Shown: in pieces, positions 1 through 8,153 of the stretch
Layout: every line of letters begins with the position of its first letter
Position numbering within the stretch: the stretch's first letter is position 1
Assembly (NCBI GenBank): GCA_903896615.1
Contig: CAITYM010000042.1
Coordinates: 1-47,198 of the forward strand
DNA from: an uncultured Burkholderiales bacterium
GTDB taxonomy: Bacteria > Pseudomonadota > Gammaproteobacteria > Burkholderiales > Burkholderiaceae_C
Reading direction: 5' to 3'
DNA length: 47,198 nucleotides
Translations under genes and position numbers: made by a program
Notes under the pieces: generated by a model
The model's input: only the letters and a program-made list of their open reading frames with translations
Told to the model about the DNA's origin: nothing
Databases searched by the model: none

Positions 1-75
1 AAGGATGACAAACGTCCAGTGCTGCAATTACAAATGAAAAGACCGGCAAATTATCCGGTTCAAGTACAGAAATAA
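1..75 (+). CDS. C-terminal end of an unidentified protein (partial)
   Basis: An open frame enters from the left edge and ends at a TAA at 73-75, giving the last 24 residues of a protein (ending PVQVQK). It is too short to assign to a family. The frame is open from base 1 and the residue mix is ordinary, so a real gene end is plausible, but nothing else supports it. A weak GCCC/GGGC hairpin follows near 108-121. Confidence 0.45.
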   Translation, partial: KDDKRPVLQLQMKRPANYPVQVQK

Positions 76-254
76 GCGCACCAATTCTGGATTAATCCTT
101 CTTTTACGCCCTTTAATGGGCAAAAACCGGCTTTTTATTAAATAATTAGTATTCATTTAATTGCTTTGTAAATTATTTTAAAAATATTTGAAACTTGTGT
201 GCACCATTTGCGAGTCAGCTGCGTTAAATATCCATTGATTACTAAGGTATGAAA

Positions 255-446
255 ATGGAAAAGTCCACACAATCGGCTGACTCATTGGTTTTAAGATTTG
301 AACAACGATTTTTGAAAGTCTCATATGAGGCTACAAAAATTAAAGCCTCATTTGACCGGTTACGAGCACAACTTGCTCAGGAGGCAGAGCAAAAAAGCAG
401 ACCTGCGGCGCGCATTTACGGTGACATGCGTGGTCTTAAGGCCTAA
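255..446 (+). CDS. Small hypothetical protein, 63 aa, helical
   Basis: I do not recognise this protein. It is short, charged and probably almost all helix, with a central stretch rich in Lys, Arg, Glu, Gln and Ala (near FEQRFLKVSYEATKIKASF). It has no signal peptide or membrane segment. Two in-frame ATGs exist, at 249 and 255. The purine stretch AAGG at 244-247 sits only one base before the first but seven before the second, so 255 is the likelier start. It stands alone, about 180 bases after the previous gene end, and is followed by a good terminator at 559-587, so it could be a monocistronic unit. That it is a gene at all is moderately likely. Confidence 0.5.
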   Translation: MEKSTQSADSLVLRFEQRFLKVSYEATKIKASFDRLRAQLAQEAEQKSRPAARIYGDMRGLKA

Positions 447-558
447 GCAACTAAGCAACTATGTGAGAACTGGCTTGTTGAGTTAAATCGCAATTTTCAG
501 CTGGATTTAGAGATTTGTCAGTTCTAGCGCGATTTCGAGTTTGTTCACAAAATAATCG

Positions 559-587
559 AATCACAGTTTTATACTGTGATTTTTTTT
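559..587 (+). terminator. Rho-independent terminator
   Basis: A perfect 8-bp stem AATCACAG / CTGTGATT with a 7-base loop is followed directly by seven T. It lies about 110 bases after the small hypothetical gene and before the aldolase, and would end transcription on the plus strand. Confidence 0.8.
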
Positions 588-711
588 GACCATTAACTCC
601 ATAAGTTTATAAACTACGGTGTCAAAATCTGTAGCTTTAGGCAGCTAAGAATCGGAATTAGAAGAATTATTTTGATATTGACTATCTTTCATGTCTTTGC
701 ATTTCAAAAGT

Positions 712-1470
712 ATGAACATCCAGAAAAATAAATTTAAAGAGGCTTTGATAAATGGCACCCCTCAAAAGGGGTTGTGGACAACACTTTCAAGTTCCTACTC
801 TACAGAAGTATTAGCTGGTGCAGGGTTTGATTGGATGCTTTTGGATATGGAGCATTCACCTAATGAGATGGATACTATTTTGGGTCAATTACAGGTCTTG
901 GCTGGGTACCCCGTAAATGCGGTGGTACGCCCTGTATGGAATGACACACTTCTAATCAAGCGCTTACTAGACATTGGTGTTCAGACCATTTTGTTGCCTT
1001 ATGTTCAAACAGCTGGTGAGGCAGAAAATGCAGTTCGTGCGATGCGATACCCTCCCCGTGGAATAAGGGGGGTGAGTAATGTAACTCGAGCGACTCAGTT
1101 TGGTCGTGTCAAAGACTATATGAAGGTCTGTGAAGCTGAGTTGTGTTTATTGGTTCAAATTGAAACCCAGACCTCTCTTGATCATTTAGAGGCCATAGCT
1201 AGTGTGGACGGTGTTGACGGCGTATTTATCGGGCCAGCTGATTTATCGGCCAGTCTAGGGTACCCAGGCCAACAAAGTCACCCAACCGTCATCAAAACCA
1301 TTGAGGATGCGATCAAACGTATTCGGGCCTGCGGTAAGGGTGCCGGGATACTTACTGGGGATTCGACTTTGGCTAAGCAATACATAAAGGCTGGAAGTAC
1401 CTTTACTGCTGTTGGGGTGGATGCGGCACTTTTGGCTAGGGCTGGTGAAGCGCTTGCCCAACAGTTTTGA
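712..1470 (+). CDS. HpcH/HpaI family aldolase
   Basis: Class II, metal-dependent pyruvate aldolase of the HpaI (4-hydroxy-2-oxoheptanedioate aldolase) family. These enzymes cleave 4-hydroxy-2-oxo acids to pyruvate plus an aldehyde in the cytoplasm. Visible hallmarks are the LLLDMEHSPNE segment carrying the catalytic His (residue 48 from this start), RPVWND with the substrate Arg, the metal Glu in VQIET, and the metal Asp in IGPADLS. Length (252 aa) is normal. An ATG at 691 in the same frame would add seven residues. I prefer 712 because family members begin close to the NxFK motif, but neither start has a good ribosome binding site. No other 4-hydroxyphenylacetate pathway gene is adjacent, so the true aldol substrate is unknown. 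It is a single-gene unit with its own terminator. Confidence 0.9.
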   Translation: MNIQKNKFKEALINGTPQKGLWTTLSSSYSTEVLAGAGFDWMLLDMEHSPNEMDTILGQLQVLAGYPVNAVVRPVWNDTLLIKRLLDIGVQTILLPYVQTAGEAENAVRAMRYPPRGIRGVSNVTRATQFGRVKDYMKVCEAELCLLVQIETQTSLDHLEAIASVDGVDGVFIGPADLSASLGYPGQQSHPTVIKTIEDAIKRIRACGKGAGILTGDSTLAKQYIKAGSTFTAVGVDAALLARAGEALAQQF

Positions 1471-1514
1471 CCTCGTTTTAAAGATTTATTAAAGAGATCC
1501 CAATCAGGGTCGAT

Positions 1515-1534
1515 TCAACCTTTACCAAGGTTGA
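1515..1534 (+). other. 8-bp perfect hairpin after the aldolase gene
   Basis: TCAACCTT and AAGGTTGA form an 8-bp stem around a 4-base loop, with no T-run. It lies just ahead of the stronger terminator hairpin at 1543-1575 and may be a 3'-end stabilising structure. Confidence 0.5.
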
Positions 1535-1542
1535 GATTTAAG

Positions 1543-1575
1543 CCACTTGCTTTTAAGAGCAGGTGGTTTTTTTTT
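1543..1575 (+). terminator. Rho-independent terminator of the aldolase gene
   Basis: CCACTTGCT and AGCAGGTGG form a 9-bp stem (one G-T pair) with a 6-base loop, followed by nine T. The T-run is on the plus-strand side only, so it serves the aldolase gene rather than the convergent tonB gene. Confidence 0.85.
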
Positions 1576-1722
1576 GGTTATTCCAACAAGTGTTACTGAG
1601 TTTAATCAATTGTTCACCCGCCCCTGAAAATGATCGATTTTGCGGGTTGGGCTAGCAAAAGTTAGATCAGCGGTTCTCTCAAGTGAGCGCATGGGGGGTG
1701 ACGTAAAAAGCAAACCTCTGCC

Positions 1723-2439
1723 CTACTTGACTTGGACTTTAATGACGATCTCCTGAGTCGAAGCTATGGGATGGCCGTCCTTTAAAGCGGGGAAGAATTT
1801 CCAGTTTGTAAGACTACTCAGTAGCAAGCGGTTTAGGGTTGGATTTTGTGTGGGTTTAACCCATTCAACACTTACCGCTCCGTCCACACTAATCGTGAAC
1901 CGCGCGATAGCTTGGGCTTGTAGAGCCTCCTCGCGAAGGCTGTCAGGTATTTGCGGCATCGGTTGAAGCAGCGCGCGCGCAGCGCTTTGGGTAGTTTGAG
2001 GCCCTGCCGTATTACTTGTAGTGTTGGTCTCAGTATTGACGTTCTGTCCCCCTTGTTCACTGTTGGGCTTTAAAGGTGCCGGTGCGGGATTTGGTAAAGA
2101 AGTGGGTGAGGGGGTTGTTAAGGGGGTAAGGCTCGCGCTGTTACGGGTATGGGTAGGTGTTAGGGGAGGTGCAATCTGGGCAGGGGATGACTCAATCTTA
2201 ACTTTAGGAGGAGGTGTAACTTTCGTCTGAGCTGCTAATTCAACTTGCTCTATGAGTTCAGCTTGCATCTGTGAGGGCTGGGGGGTACTTGAGTTTGAAC
2301 CGCTCAGGCCAATTGAGAGCAAAGCAAGCAGGAACATCCAAATCACAACCGCACTGGGTAAGGTCCACAAAAGACGACGGATAGGATCATCAAAGCACTG
2401 TGCTTGGGAGCTCGTGCTATGCGCTTGATTAGTCGACAT
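1723..2439 (-). CDS. tonB: TonB energy-transducing protein
   Basis: TonB links the proton-motive-force motor ExbB-ExbD in the inner membrane to outer-membrane receptors. From the ATG at 2439 the protein is 238 aa. It has a short cytoplasmic start, one membrane helix (about residues 26-45), a Pro/Thr/Ser-rich periplasmic spacer (about 75-160), and a C-terminal TonB domain (about 160-238). The C-terminal domain carries the usual FTISVDGAVSVEWV and WKFFPAL segments. A TTG at 2451 in frame could add four residues; the ATG is preferred. The gene overlaps the end of exbD by 11 bases, so translation is probably coupled. Its position at the end of a receptor-exbB-exbD-tonB series suggests it is dedicated to the receptor encoded at 3570-6086. 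Confidence 0.88.
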   Translation of the reverse strand: MSTNQAHSTSSQAQCFDDPIRRLLWTLPSAVVIWMFLLALLSIGLSGSNSSTPQPSQMQAELIEQVELAAQTKVTPPPKVKIESSPAQIAPPLTPTHTRNSASLTPLTTPSPTSLPNPAPAPLKPNSEQGGQNVNTETNTTSNTAGPQTTQSAARALLQPMPQIPDSLREEALQAQAIARFTISVDGAVSVEWVKPTQNPTLNRLLLSSLTNWKFFPALKDGHPIASTQEIVIKVQVK

Positions 2440-2833
2440 GCTTGACTGCAATTAAAAAGTGTTGTGCCCCTGCTTGTCTTGCCCTTAACATAGCTTGTAC
2501 CGTTATGCCATTTGGAGCAGCACTATCAGCCGAGACAATAACGCTGGTTTGATCGCTGATTAGCATGGGTTTTAGGGTTGAAGCTAGGGACTCAATCGTG
2601 ACTGCTGTTTTATCCAGAAAAATGTTGCTCTCCTTAGTAATGGTGAGCGTAACTGGAGTCACCGCTTTAACAGGATCAGCGTGCCCCTCAGGTAGGTTGA
2701 CAGGCAAAGAGTGAAGGTTTTGCATCGACAGGGACGCAAGCATAAATGTGGCTAACAAAAAGAACATCACGTCAATCATTGGAATGATCTCGATGCGTCC
2801 TTTTTTGGTCGATCTGGAACGTTTAATCTTCAT
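2429..2833 (-). CDS. exbD: ExbD/TolR family biopolymer transport protein
   Basis: Proton-channel partner of ExbB in the TonB motor, in the inner membrane with a periplasmic domain. The 134-aa protein has the standard build: a short basic N-terminus, one membrane helix starting at IIPMIDVMFFLLATFM with the essential membrane Asp (residue 21), then a periplasmic domain ending LIAVKHVD. ExbD is chosen over TolR because the gene sits with a TonB receptor and tonB rather than with tolA/tolB/pal. Its ATG lies one base after the exbB stop, and a GGAG ribosome binding site is embedded in the last exbB codons. It overlaps tonB by 11 bases. Confidence 0.9.
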   Translation of the reverse strand: MKIKRSRSTKKGRIEIIPMIDVMFFLLATFMLASLSMQNLHSLPVNLPEGHADPVKAVTPVTLTITKESNIFLDKTAVTIESLASTLKPMLISDQTSVIVSADSAAPNGITVQAMLRARQAGAQHFLIAVKHVD

Positions 2834-2834
2834 C

Positions 2835-3488
2835 TTAGACTCCCTTTGGAATTACATTGCCTTTTTCCTCTGCCATTCGAATGCTATCAAGCAACCGGGT
2901 CCCAAGTCTTTCTAACTCATCCATCGCTTCTGCTTGTTGCTTAGAGAAATAGTTAAACGCAAAAAGCGCAATGATTGCAATGAATAATCCAATACCTGTG
3001 GCAATTAAAGCTTGTGCAACACCTCCAGTAACACCAGTAGGGTCTACAAGCCCCGAGCCACCAAAGAGTTCAAAGGAGTGCATCATCCCGGTTATTGTGC
3101 CTAATAGGCCTAGGAGGGGTGCGGCGGTAACTATAGTTTCGAGTATCCAAAGATATCTATTCAGTGCTTTTTCTATTAGCTGGGATTCATCATTAGCACG
3201 TGACTCAACCCACCAGGCGGGATGGGATTTGTTTTGCATGATTACACCAATAAATCTAGAGTAATAATTGTTACTACCTAAATTATGAATAGATGTTTCA
3301 AGAGCAGCCCAATCAAAACCGTAGCTCTCAATGAGTTGTTCAATCGATTCAGGGAGCTGCATAAACCGAGAATAAACATAAATTTTGTCAACTATTATGA
3401 CAAGGGCGATTATTCCTAAAACAAAAAGTGGGTAAACAACTGCCCCTCCTGCTTTGATAGCGCCTAAGGCTTCGTAAATGTCTTGCAT
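2835..3488 (-). CDS. exbB: ExbB / MotA-TolQ-ExbB proton channel family protein
   Basis: Inner-membrane scaffold of the TonB motor, working with ExbD to harvest proton-motive force. At 217 aa it shows three hydrophobic segments: about residues 15-36, about 112-135 (TAAPLLGLLGTITGMMHSF, the conserved MotA/ExbB signature) and about 160-180. A cytoplasmic loop lies between the first and second. It starts 81 bases after the receptor stop and abuts exbD, which fits one transcript from receptor to tonB. TolQ is the alternative, but the neighbours argue for ExbB. Confidence 0.9.
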   Translation of the reverse strand: MQDIYEALGAIKAGGAVVYPLFVLGIIALVIIVDKIYVYSRFMQLPESIEQLIESYGFDWAALETSIHNLGSNNYYSRFIGVIMQNKSHPAWWVESRANDESQLIEKALNRYLWILETIVTAAPLLGLLGTITGMMHSFELFGGSGLVDPTGVTGGVAQALIATGIGLFIAIIALFAFNYFSKQQAEAMDELERLGTRLLDSIRMAEEKGNVIPKGV

Positions 3489-3569
3489 AAAATTGACTCC
3501 GGTAAAAATATTGAATTAACGCTTTAGAAAACTTAAGCTCTAAGCTGTAATTTAGGAATTGGAATTTTT

Positions 3570-6086
3570 TTAAAACCTTTTCGTAATCCCTGTGTAAATT
3601 GCTCTTCTTTGCCCGTACTGTGGTGCGTAAATGCCGATGCCGCTACCGTCCCGAATCTCGTATACGTGGTCAAGGGCGTTGTTGATAACCAATCGATATT
3701 CCAAAGGCCCAAGGCCAATGGTTTGAATTGTTTTGCTTGCTCCCAAGTTTAAAACTGTGTAGGGAGAGAGGGTACCTGTATTTGCAAATCCATTTCTAAG
3801 ACCACTTGCATAAATCATACTAGCACTAAAGTGAATATCCCTCCAACGGTAAGTCCCACCGGCTGTGAGCGAATGGGTCTGTTCGTGATCAACATTGACC
3901 CAATTGTTAGATGCGTAATTTAGTGTTTGTTGATCAAAGAGGTACTGACTTGAGATGATGGATCTGGCAAGACTTACGTTGTCAGAAATATTTAAATAAG
4001 TACTGAGGTTTCCTATCTTCACAGTGTTGCTCCACTCAAGACCATATATTTTTCCGTACGCATAATTGAACGGTGTCAAAATAAGTGCAGGTCCAAACTG
4101 TCCCTCGTCAAGGGTATTTTGTGTATTCTTTAGGTAGGCATCAATCCCTGTGGAGTATTTTTGATTTACCTTTTGATTAATCCCAATATCATAGTAATCA
4201 CCGCTTTCTGCCTTAACGGGGGAGTTTAAGCCAGGTATAGCATTGGTTGTATTTGCAAAAGCACTTTGAGTCGTTGTTGAAACCAGTTCGTTGGGGGGAG
4301 GGGTGTAGTAATGGGAATAACCTGTGTGCACTGTGGTTGAATCTGAAGGTTTGAATACAAAGCCTAGTCGCGGGCTTAATTGATTGCCGCTCACAAAGGC
4401 TGAAAAGTAATCGTATCTAAGTCCGTAGTTAAGAGTTAATTTACTACTAATTGCCCATGCATCTTGTGCATAAATGCCAATTTGTAAATTGCCATTTCTT
4501 TTGCTGTCGTCCGTAATACTTATAGGGCCGGAGCCAGAAATATTCGTCGTTCCTGGGGTGAGTTGGTAAACGGATGAGTCGTCCCGCGTTGATACATTCT
4601 CTACGCGTCCAATCATGCCTAGTTTTAATGTATGCAATTCATTGAGTTTATAGGTGGCATCAGACTGCAGGCCTGTGGTCTCACTGCTTTTAAGCACATT
4701 TGATGCAACTCCGTTAAAGTATAAATTACCTATTATGTCTGGCAGGTAATGTGTCGTTGAATAATTGGTGAAAATAGATGTCTGATAGTTAATGTTGTCG
4801 TTAACAGATTTTTGAATTGATAGGACAAGAAATTCATTTCTTTCAAATTGTTGATCGTTTAAATTTATAGAATCAAAAGTTACGGATGGGTTACCACTCA
4901 CACCTGTTCTGAGACTTTTACCGCCCCACGGTTGATCTGGGTTGTTAGGTATTTGAAAGGCCCCGGAATATGTGCCCCCCATCAGTGATAATTTGGTCGT
5001 TGAATCTACTAGGTAAGAGATGTATCCGAACCCTCTACCTTGATGCGTAAGGTCGTGATAGGGGGTTACATTGCTATTTGGGTTTTCAATACCGCTGTTA
5101 TTCGTAAGAAAAGAACCCGTCCAAAAGTAAGATGTATCTCCGTTTGAACCTCCGTATTGGAAGCTTGGATTGAGCGTTCGATAAGAGCCCGCATAGATAC
5201 CCATGGATCCACTTTCCTCAATTTTTGACTTTGTTGTAATATCTACGACACCCGCCGTATTGAATCCATATTGAGCAGGCAATGCCCCAGTCAGAAGATC
5301 TACGCTTTGCGCAAAACGGGTGTCCAAATTTTGTCCAAATCCGCTTAAACCTTGAGGTAGAGTTACACCGTTCACCTGATACTGAACGTTGGCGTGTTCG
5401 CCTCTTACGTGTATTTGTCCATAAGAATCGTTAACCACCCCAGGCGCGTCTAAGAGTACCTGATTTAGAGGTGTGCTATCACCCTGAGGGAGTTGGTCAA
5501 TGTCTTTCGCCGTTAAATGGTACTTGCTGCCCCCGGTTTTTGAGGAGACTTCAATTCGCTGAGTTTCGACTAGATTAGCAAATAAATTAATTTCTAGAGC
5601 TTCCTCTGAAGCTAAGGTGATATCTGTTTTAGTCGAACCTGTTTGATCAACAACGCTGATTCCAACGCCAGTTGAAAAACCTGGTTTTTGAGCCTCTAGT
5701 GCATAGGTTCCACTGTGTAAATCTTTGAATGAGTAAATACCTTTTTCGTTGGTTTGGGCGGTTGATAAAATGCCGCCTTGTGCATTTTGCAAGTTAATTT
5801 GAACGCCTACCAGTGGTCGCCCAAGGCTGTCTTGAATGTGCCCTTCAATATTTTGCGCATAGGCGGGAAAAAAAATTATTGTGCAAAGCCCCAACTGGAT
5901 GGGTCTCACAAATACTTTAAACAGTAAATTTAAAAAAATTAATAAAGTAAACAAGTTAAAGGATTTAAAAGCCTTGGGCTTAGGCCAAATTGAGGTGATC
6001 CTTAAAGGCATTCTCCTCAATACATATTTTTTAAAAATTTGCTTAGCCCAGTGATCAGCCATGGAGCAAGGTTTCTTGGTCTTCAC
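3570..6086 (-). CDS. TonB-dependent receptor with carboxypeptidase-regulatory-like N-terminal domain
   Basis: Outer-membrane gated barrel importing an unidentified ligand. After a long hydrophobic leader ending near residue 78 (FFPAYAQ) comes a carboxypeptidase-D-regulatory-like beta sandwich (about 79-155). The plug follows, with conserved stretches LPQGDSTPLNQVLLDAPGVV, HVRGEHANVQYQVNG and QYGFNTAGVVDITTK. A beta barrel fills the rest and ends in a terminal Phe (YTGITKRF), the barrel-assembly signal. The frame starts at GTG (6086) behind a GGTGAGAA stretch. An ATG at residue 26 would give a shorter, more normal leader. The substrate is not readable. No Fur-like box is visible upstream, so I do not assume iron. 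It is followed by exbB-exbD-tonB on the same strand. Confidence 0.9.
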   Translation of the reverse strand: MKTKKPCSMADHWAKQIFKKYVLRRMPLRITSIWPKPKAFKSFNLFTLLIFLNLLFKVFVRPIQLGLCTIIFFPAYAQNIEGHIQDSLGRPLVGVQINLQNAQGGILSTAQTNEKGIYSFKDLHSGTYALEAQKPGFSTGVGISVVDQTGSTKTDITLASEEALEINLFANLVETQRIEVSSKTGGSKYHLTAKDIDQLPQGDSTPLNQVLLDAPGVVNDSYGQIHVRGEHANVQYQVNGVTLPQGLSGFGQNLDTRFAQSVDLLTGALPAQYGFNTAGVVDITTKSKIEESGSMGIYAGSYRTLNPSFQYGGSNGDTSYFWTGSFLTNNSGIENPNSNVTPYHDLTHQGRGFGYISYLVDSTTKLSLMGGTYSGAFQIPNNPDQPWGGKSLRTGVSGNPSVTFDSINLNDQQFERNEFLVLSIQKSVNDNINYQTSIFTNYSTTHYLPDIIGNLYFNGVASNVLKSSETTGLQSDATYKLNELHTLKLGMIGRVENVSTRDDSSVYQLTPGTTNISGSGPISITDDSKRNGNLQIGIYAQDAWAISSKLTLNYGLRYDYFSAFVSGNQLSPRLGFVFKPSDSTTVHTGYSHYYTPPPNELVSTTTQSAFANTTNAIPGLNSPVKAESGDYYDIGINQKVNQKYSTGIDAYLKNTQNTLDEGQFGPALILTPFNYAYGKIYGLEWSNTVKIGNLSTYLNISDNVSLARSIISSQYLFDQQTLNYASNNWVNVDHEQTHSLTAGGTYRWRDIHFSASMIYASGLRNGFANTGTLSPYTVLNLGASKTIQTIGLGPLEYRLVINNALDHVYEIRDGSGIGIYAPQYGQRRAIYTGITKRF

Positions 6087-6236
6087 AATTTATTCTCACC
6101 AATTGGAGCAATGCATTTAAGAGCATGACTCTTAGCTATATTAGAGATGTATTAGATAGAAGGCTAATCTTCTGGGTTAATAAAAAAACCACTTGAAGCT
6201 ATTAAAAACAGACCCCCTACAAATCCGCGAATGATA

Positions 6237-6719
6237 CTAACCTAGGGTAGGCGGTGCTCGGGATTGATAGTTGCAATGCGCAGTAAGCAAAGCACAATAA
6301 ATTGAAAGTGGGGGATTTATGCAAAAAGCATTCTTCAAGAGTAAGAGTACGTAAATGGATGAGCCTAGGCACACCCCCAACATTAGAGATTCAAATAAGT
6401 TGCAACTTGGAGTGCTCTCGTTTTCGCACTGCTGTGATGAGCAAACTTGTGAGCCGACATAACCAAAGTGAGAGTCCAAAAAAGCAGCAGAACTTGGAGT
6501 GTGGCTGCCGGTTAGCGGTTTTGTAGGGGTAACTTGAGCGTTGAATGGCTGGTTCGTTTGATGTATCAAACCAAGCGGGCTCGGGTGGTAGATGCTGTGA
6601 ATGAGGCCAAAAAACTGGGATACCAAAAAGCAAGTTGTTAAAAGCGTAAGTAGTGCCCAAGCCATTTGCTTACGGCTCGTGCAGACATGTGGCTCAATTC
6701 TAAATTTGCAAGTGACCAT
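6237..6719 (-). CDS. Small His/Cys-rich membrane protein, DUF2946-like
   Basis: A 160-aa protein with a hydrophobic N-terminal helix (about residues 19-40), a polar His-bearing middle with a CxxxxxC pair (CSSQQC), and a second hydrophobic stretch (about 108-130). It has a C-terminal SRAPP motif. The layout (N-terminal helix followed by HS..H, a late LFESLMLG helix, and an RAPP/RGPP tail) resembles the DUF2946 family, which often sits beside metal-related TonB receptors; this is a resemblance by eye only. It is the first gene before the receptor, 150 bases away on the same strand. An inner-membrane or periplasmic metal-handling role is inference. The true start may be the Met at residue 19. 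Confidence 0.6.
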   Translation of the reverse strand: MVTCKFRIEPHVCTSRKQMAWALLTLLTTCFLVSQFFGLIHSIYHPSPLGLIHQTNQPFNAQVTPTKPLTGSHTPSSAAFLDSHFGYVGSQVCSSQQCENESTPSCNLFESLMLGVCLGSSIYVLLLLKNAFCINPPLSIYCALLTAHCNYQSRAPPTLG

Positions 6720-7047
6720 GAATTCTTGCTAATGGCTCTTGATATATAACAGTTAAGTACGGGTTATTCAGTATTACTTGCGGGGCTTGGAGCCCGACCT
6801 TTGACTATTTTAAGTCATAATCAAAAATCAAGCCTTGTTTAATCACAAGAGTCCTGCATACCTACGAACTTTACAATTCCAATATTCCAGTTCCCATTTG
6901 GGTTAATAGGGCTTGGTTGGGTGTTGGGCAATTTGGGAGAGGGGAGAATTCATATTCTTTAATTCTTTTGTGTGCCATTTAATATGAGCGGGAATTTTGT
7001 TGTTGGATTAAATTGACTGATTTGTAGTGAACTTAGGGTGTGCAAAT
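6720..7047. other. Divergent intergenic region between the TonB locus and the SMP-30 gene
   Basis: About 330 bases without a gene, separating two divergent units, so promoters for both should lie here. I see a small GC-rich hairpin GGGCT/AGCCC at 6783-6795 and AT-rich runs. I find no Fur-like box, no recognisable riboswitch core and no promoter I could assign with confidence. Confidence 0.5.
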
Positions 7048-7968
7048 ATGTTTTATGGTGAATTAGAGAATGGTGGGTTTGAGGTTCTTGAGCCCGAATT
7101 TTCAAAGTGCTTTATCGGTCATGCACGACTTGATCGCCTTTGGACTGGCGCAAGATGGGCTGAGGGACCGGCATGGTTTGGGGGGGGGCGGTACTTAATT
7201 TTCTCTGATCTACCAAATAATAGAATGATGCGATACGATGATACAGATGGCTCAGTATCAACTTTTAGAGAACCTTCTGGATTTGCCAACGGCAATACCT
7301 GTGACCTTGAGGGCAGGCTTATAACCTGTGAGCACTTTAACCGACGTGTTACGCGAACTGAACACGACGGCCGAATTACCGTAATTGCTGATCGTTTCGA
7401 GGGTATGCGCCTGAATTCACCCAATGATGTCGTAGTCAAGTCAGACGGAACAATTTGGTTCACCGATCCTGATTACGGAATCATCGCTGACTATGAAGGG
7501 CAGGTTCAGCCTCGGGAGCAAAAGGGTTGCTTTGTCTATAGATTTGATCCGTCGCGAAATAAATTAACAGTGGTTGCAGATGATTTCGATCATCCCAATG
7601 GACTGGCGTTTTCTAAAGATGAGAGTGAGCTCTTTATTGCCGATAGCGGAGGTACAGAGTCTCCCCAGGGACCTCGCCACATAAGGCGATTTAAGGTGAT
7701 TGGGGAGGGGGCTGTGTTAAGGGATGTTGGGGTATTTGCTGAGTGCAGCTCAGGGTTTTTTGATGGGTTTAGAGTGGATAATGAAAACCGAGTTTGGAGC
7801 AGTTCTGCAGAAGGTGTTCAATGCTTCAACCGTGAGGGCGCAATGATTGGTCGGGTTCGTGTTCCAGAGATGGTTGCCAATGTGGCATTTGGTGGAAGAA
7901 TGCGAAACAGACTGTTTATTTGCGGTACGACTTCGCTTTATTCGGTGTATCTCAAAATAAATGGATAA
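7048..7968 (+). CDS. SMP-30/gluconolactonase-like sugar lactone hydrolase
   Basis: Six-bladed beta-propeller lactonase of the SMP-30/LRE family, which hydrolyses sugar or other lactones using one divalent metal. Family landmarks are present: Glu in WAEGPAWF (residue 39), Asn in NSPNDVVVKSDGTIWFTDPDYG, Asn in DHPNGLAFSKDE, and the catalytic Asp in FFDGFRVDNENRVWSSS. I place the start at ATG 7048 because an AGGG motif (7035-7038) lies just ahead. A GTG at 7027 would add seven residues but has no ribosome binding site. At 306 aa it has the usual length, with no signal peptide. It stands just upstream of a flavin monooxygenase gene, though 185 bases separate them. The physiological lactone is unknown. 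Confidence 0.88.
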   Translation: MFYGELENGGFEVLEPEFSKCFIGHARLDRLWTGARWAEGPAWFGGGRYLIFSDLPNNRMMRYDDTDGSVSTFREPSGFANGNTCDLEGRLITCEHFNRRVTRTEHDGRITVIADRFEGMRLNSPNDVVVKSDGTIWFTDPDYGIIADYEGQVQPREQKGCFVYRFDPSRNKLTVVADDFDHPNGLAFSKDESELFIADSGGTESPQGPRHIRRFKVIGEGAVLRDVGVFAECSSGFFDGFRVDNENRVWSSSAEGVQCFNREGAMIGRVRVPEMVANVAFGGRMRNRLFICGTTSLYSVYLKING

Positions 7969-8153
7969 CTTCTTTTTCTTTATCCAATGCGATTAGTATC
8001 CTAGTTTTCTAAAAAAAATTCATCAACGCAATTGTTATTAACTTTATTTCCTGTGCTTTGGGTCTTCGACGTTAACTGCGAGACGCAAGCTTAGGGGAGT
8101 GATTGATACATAAGTGCCGTAGAGCATGGTTTACACAAATGAGGAGATCTACC

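Noticed and set aside
6720-7047. Possible cobalamin or other riboswitch ahead of the TonB receptor locus
   Set aside because: Only a 5-bp hairpin is visible; none of the conserved riboswitch core elements could be found.
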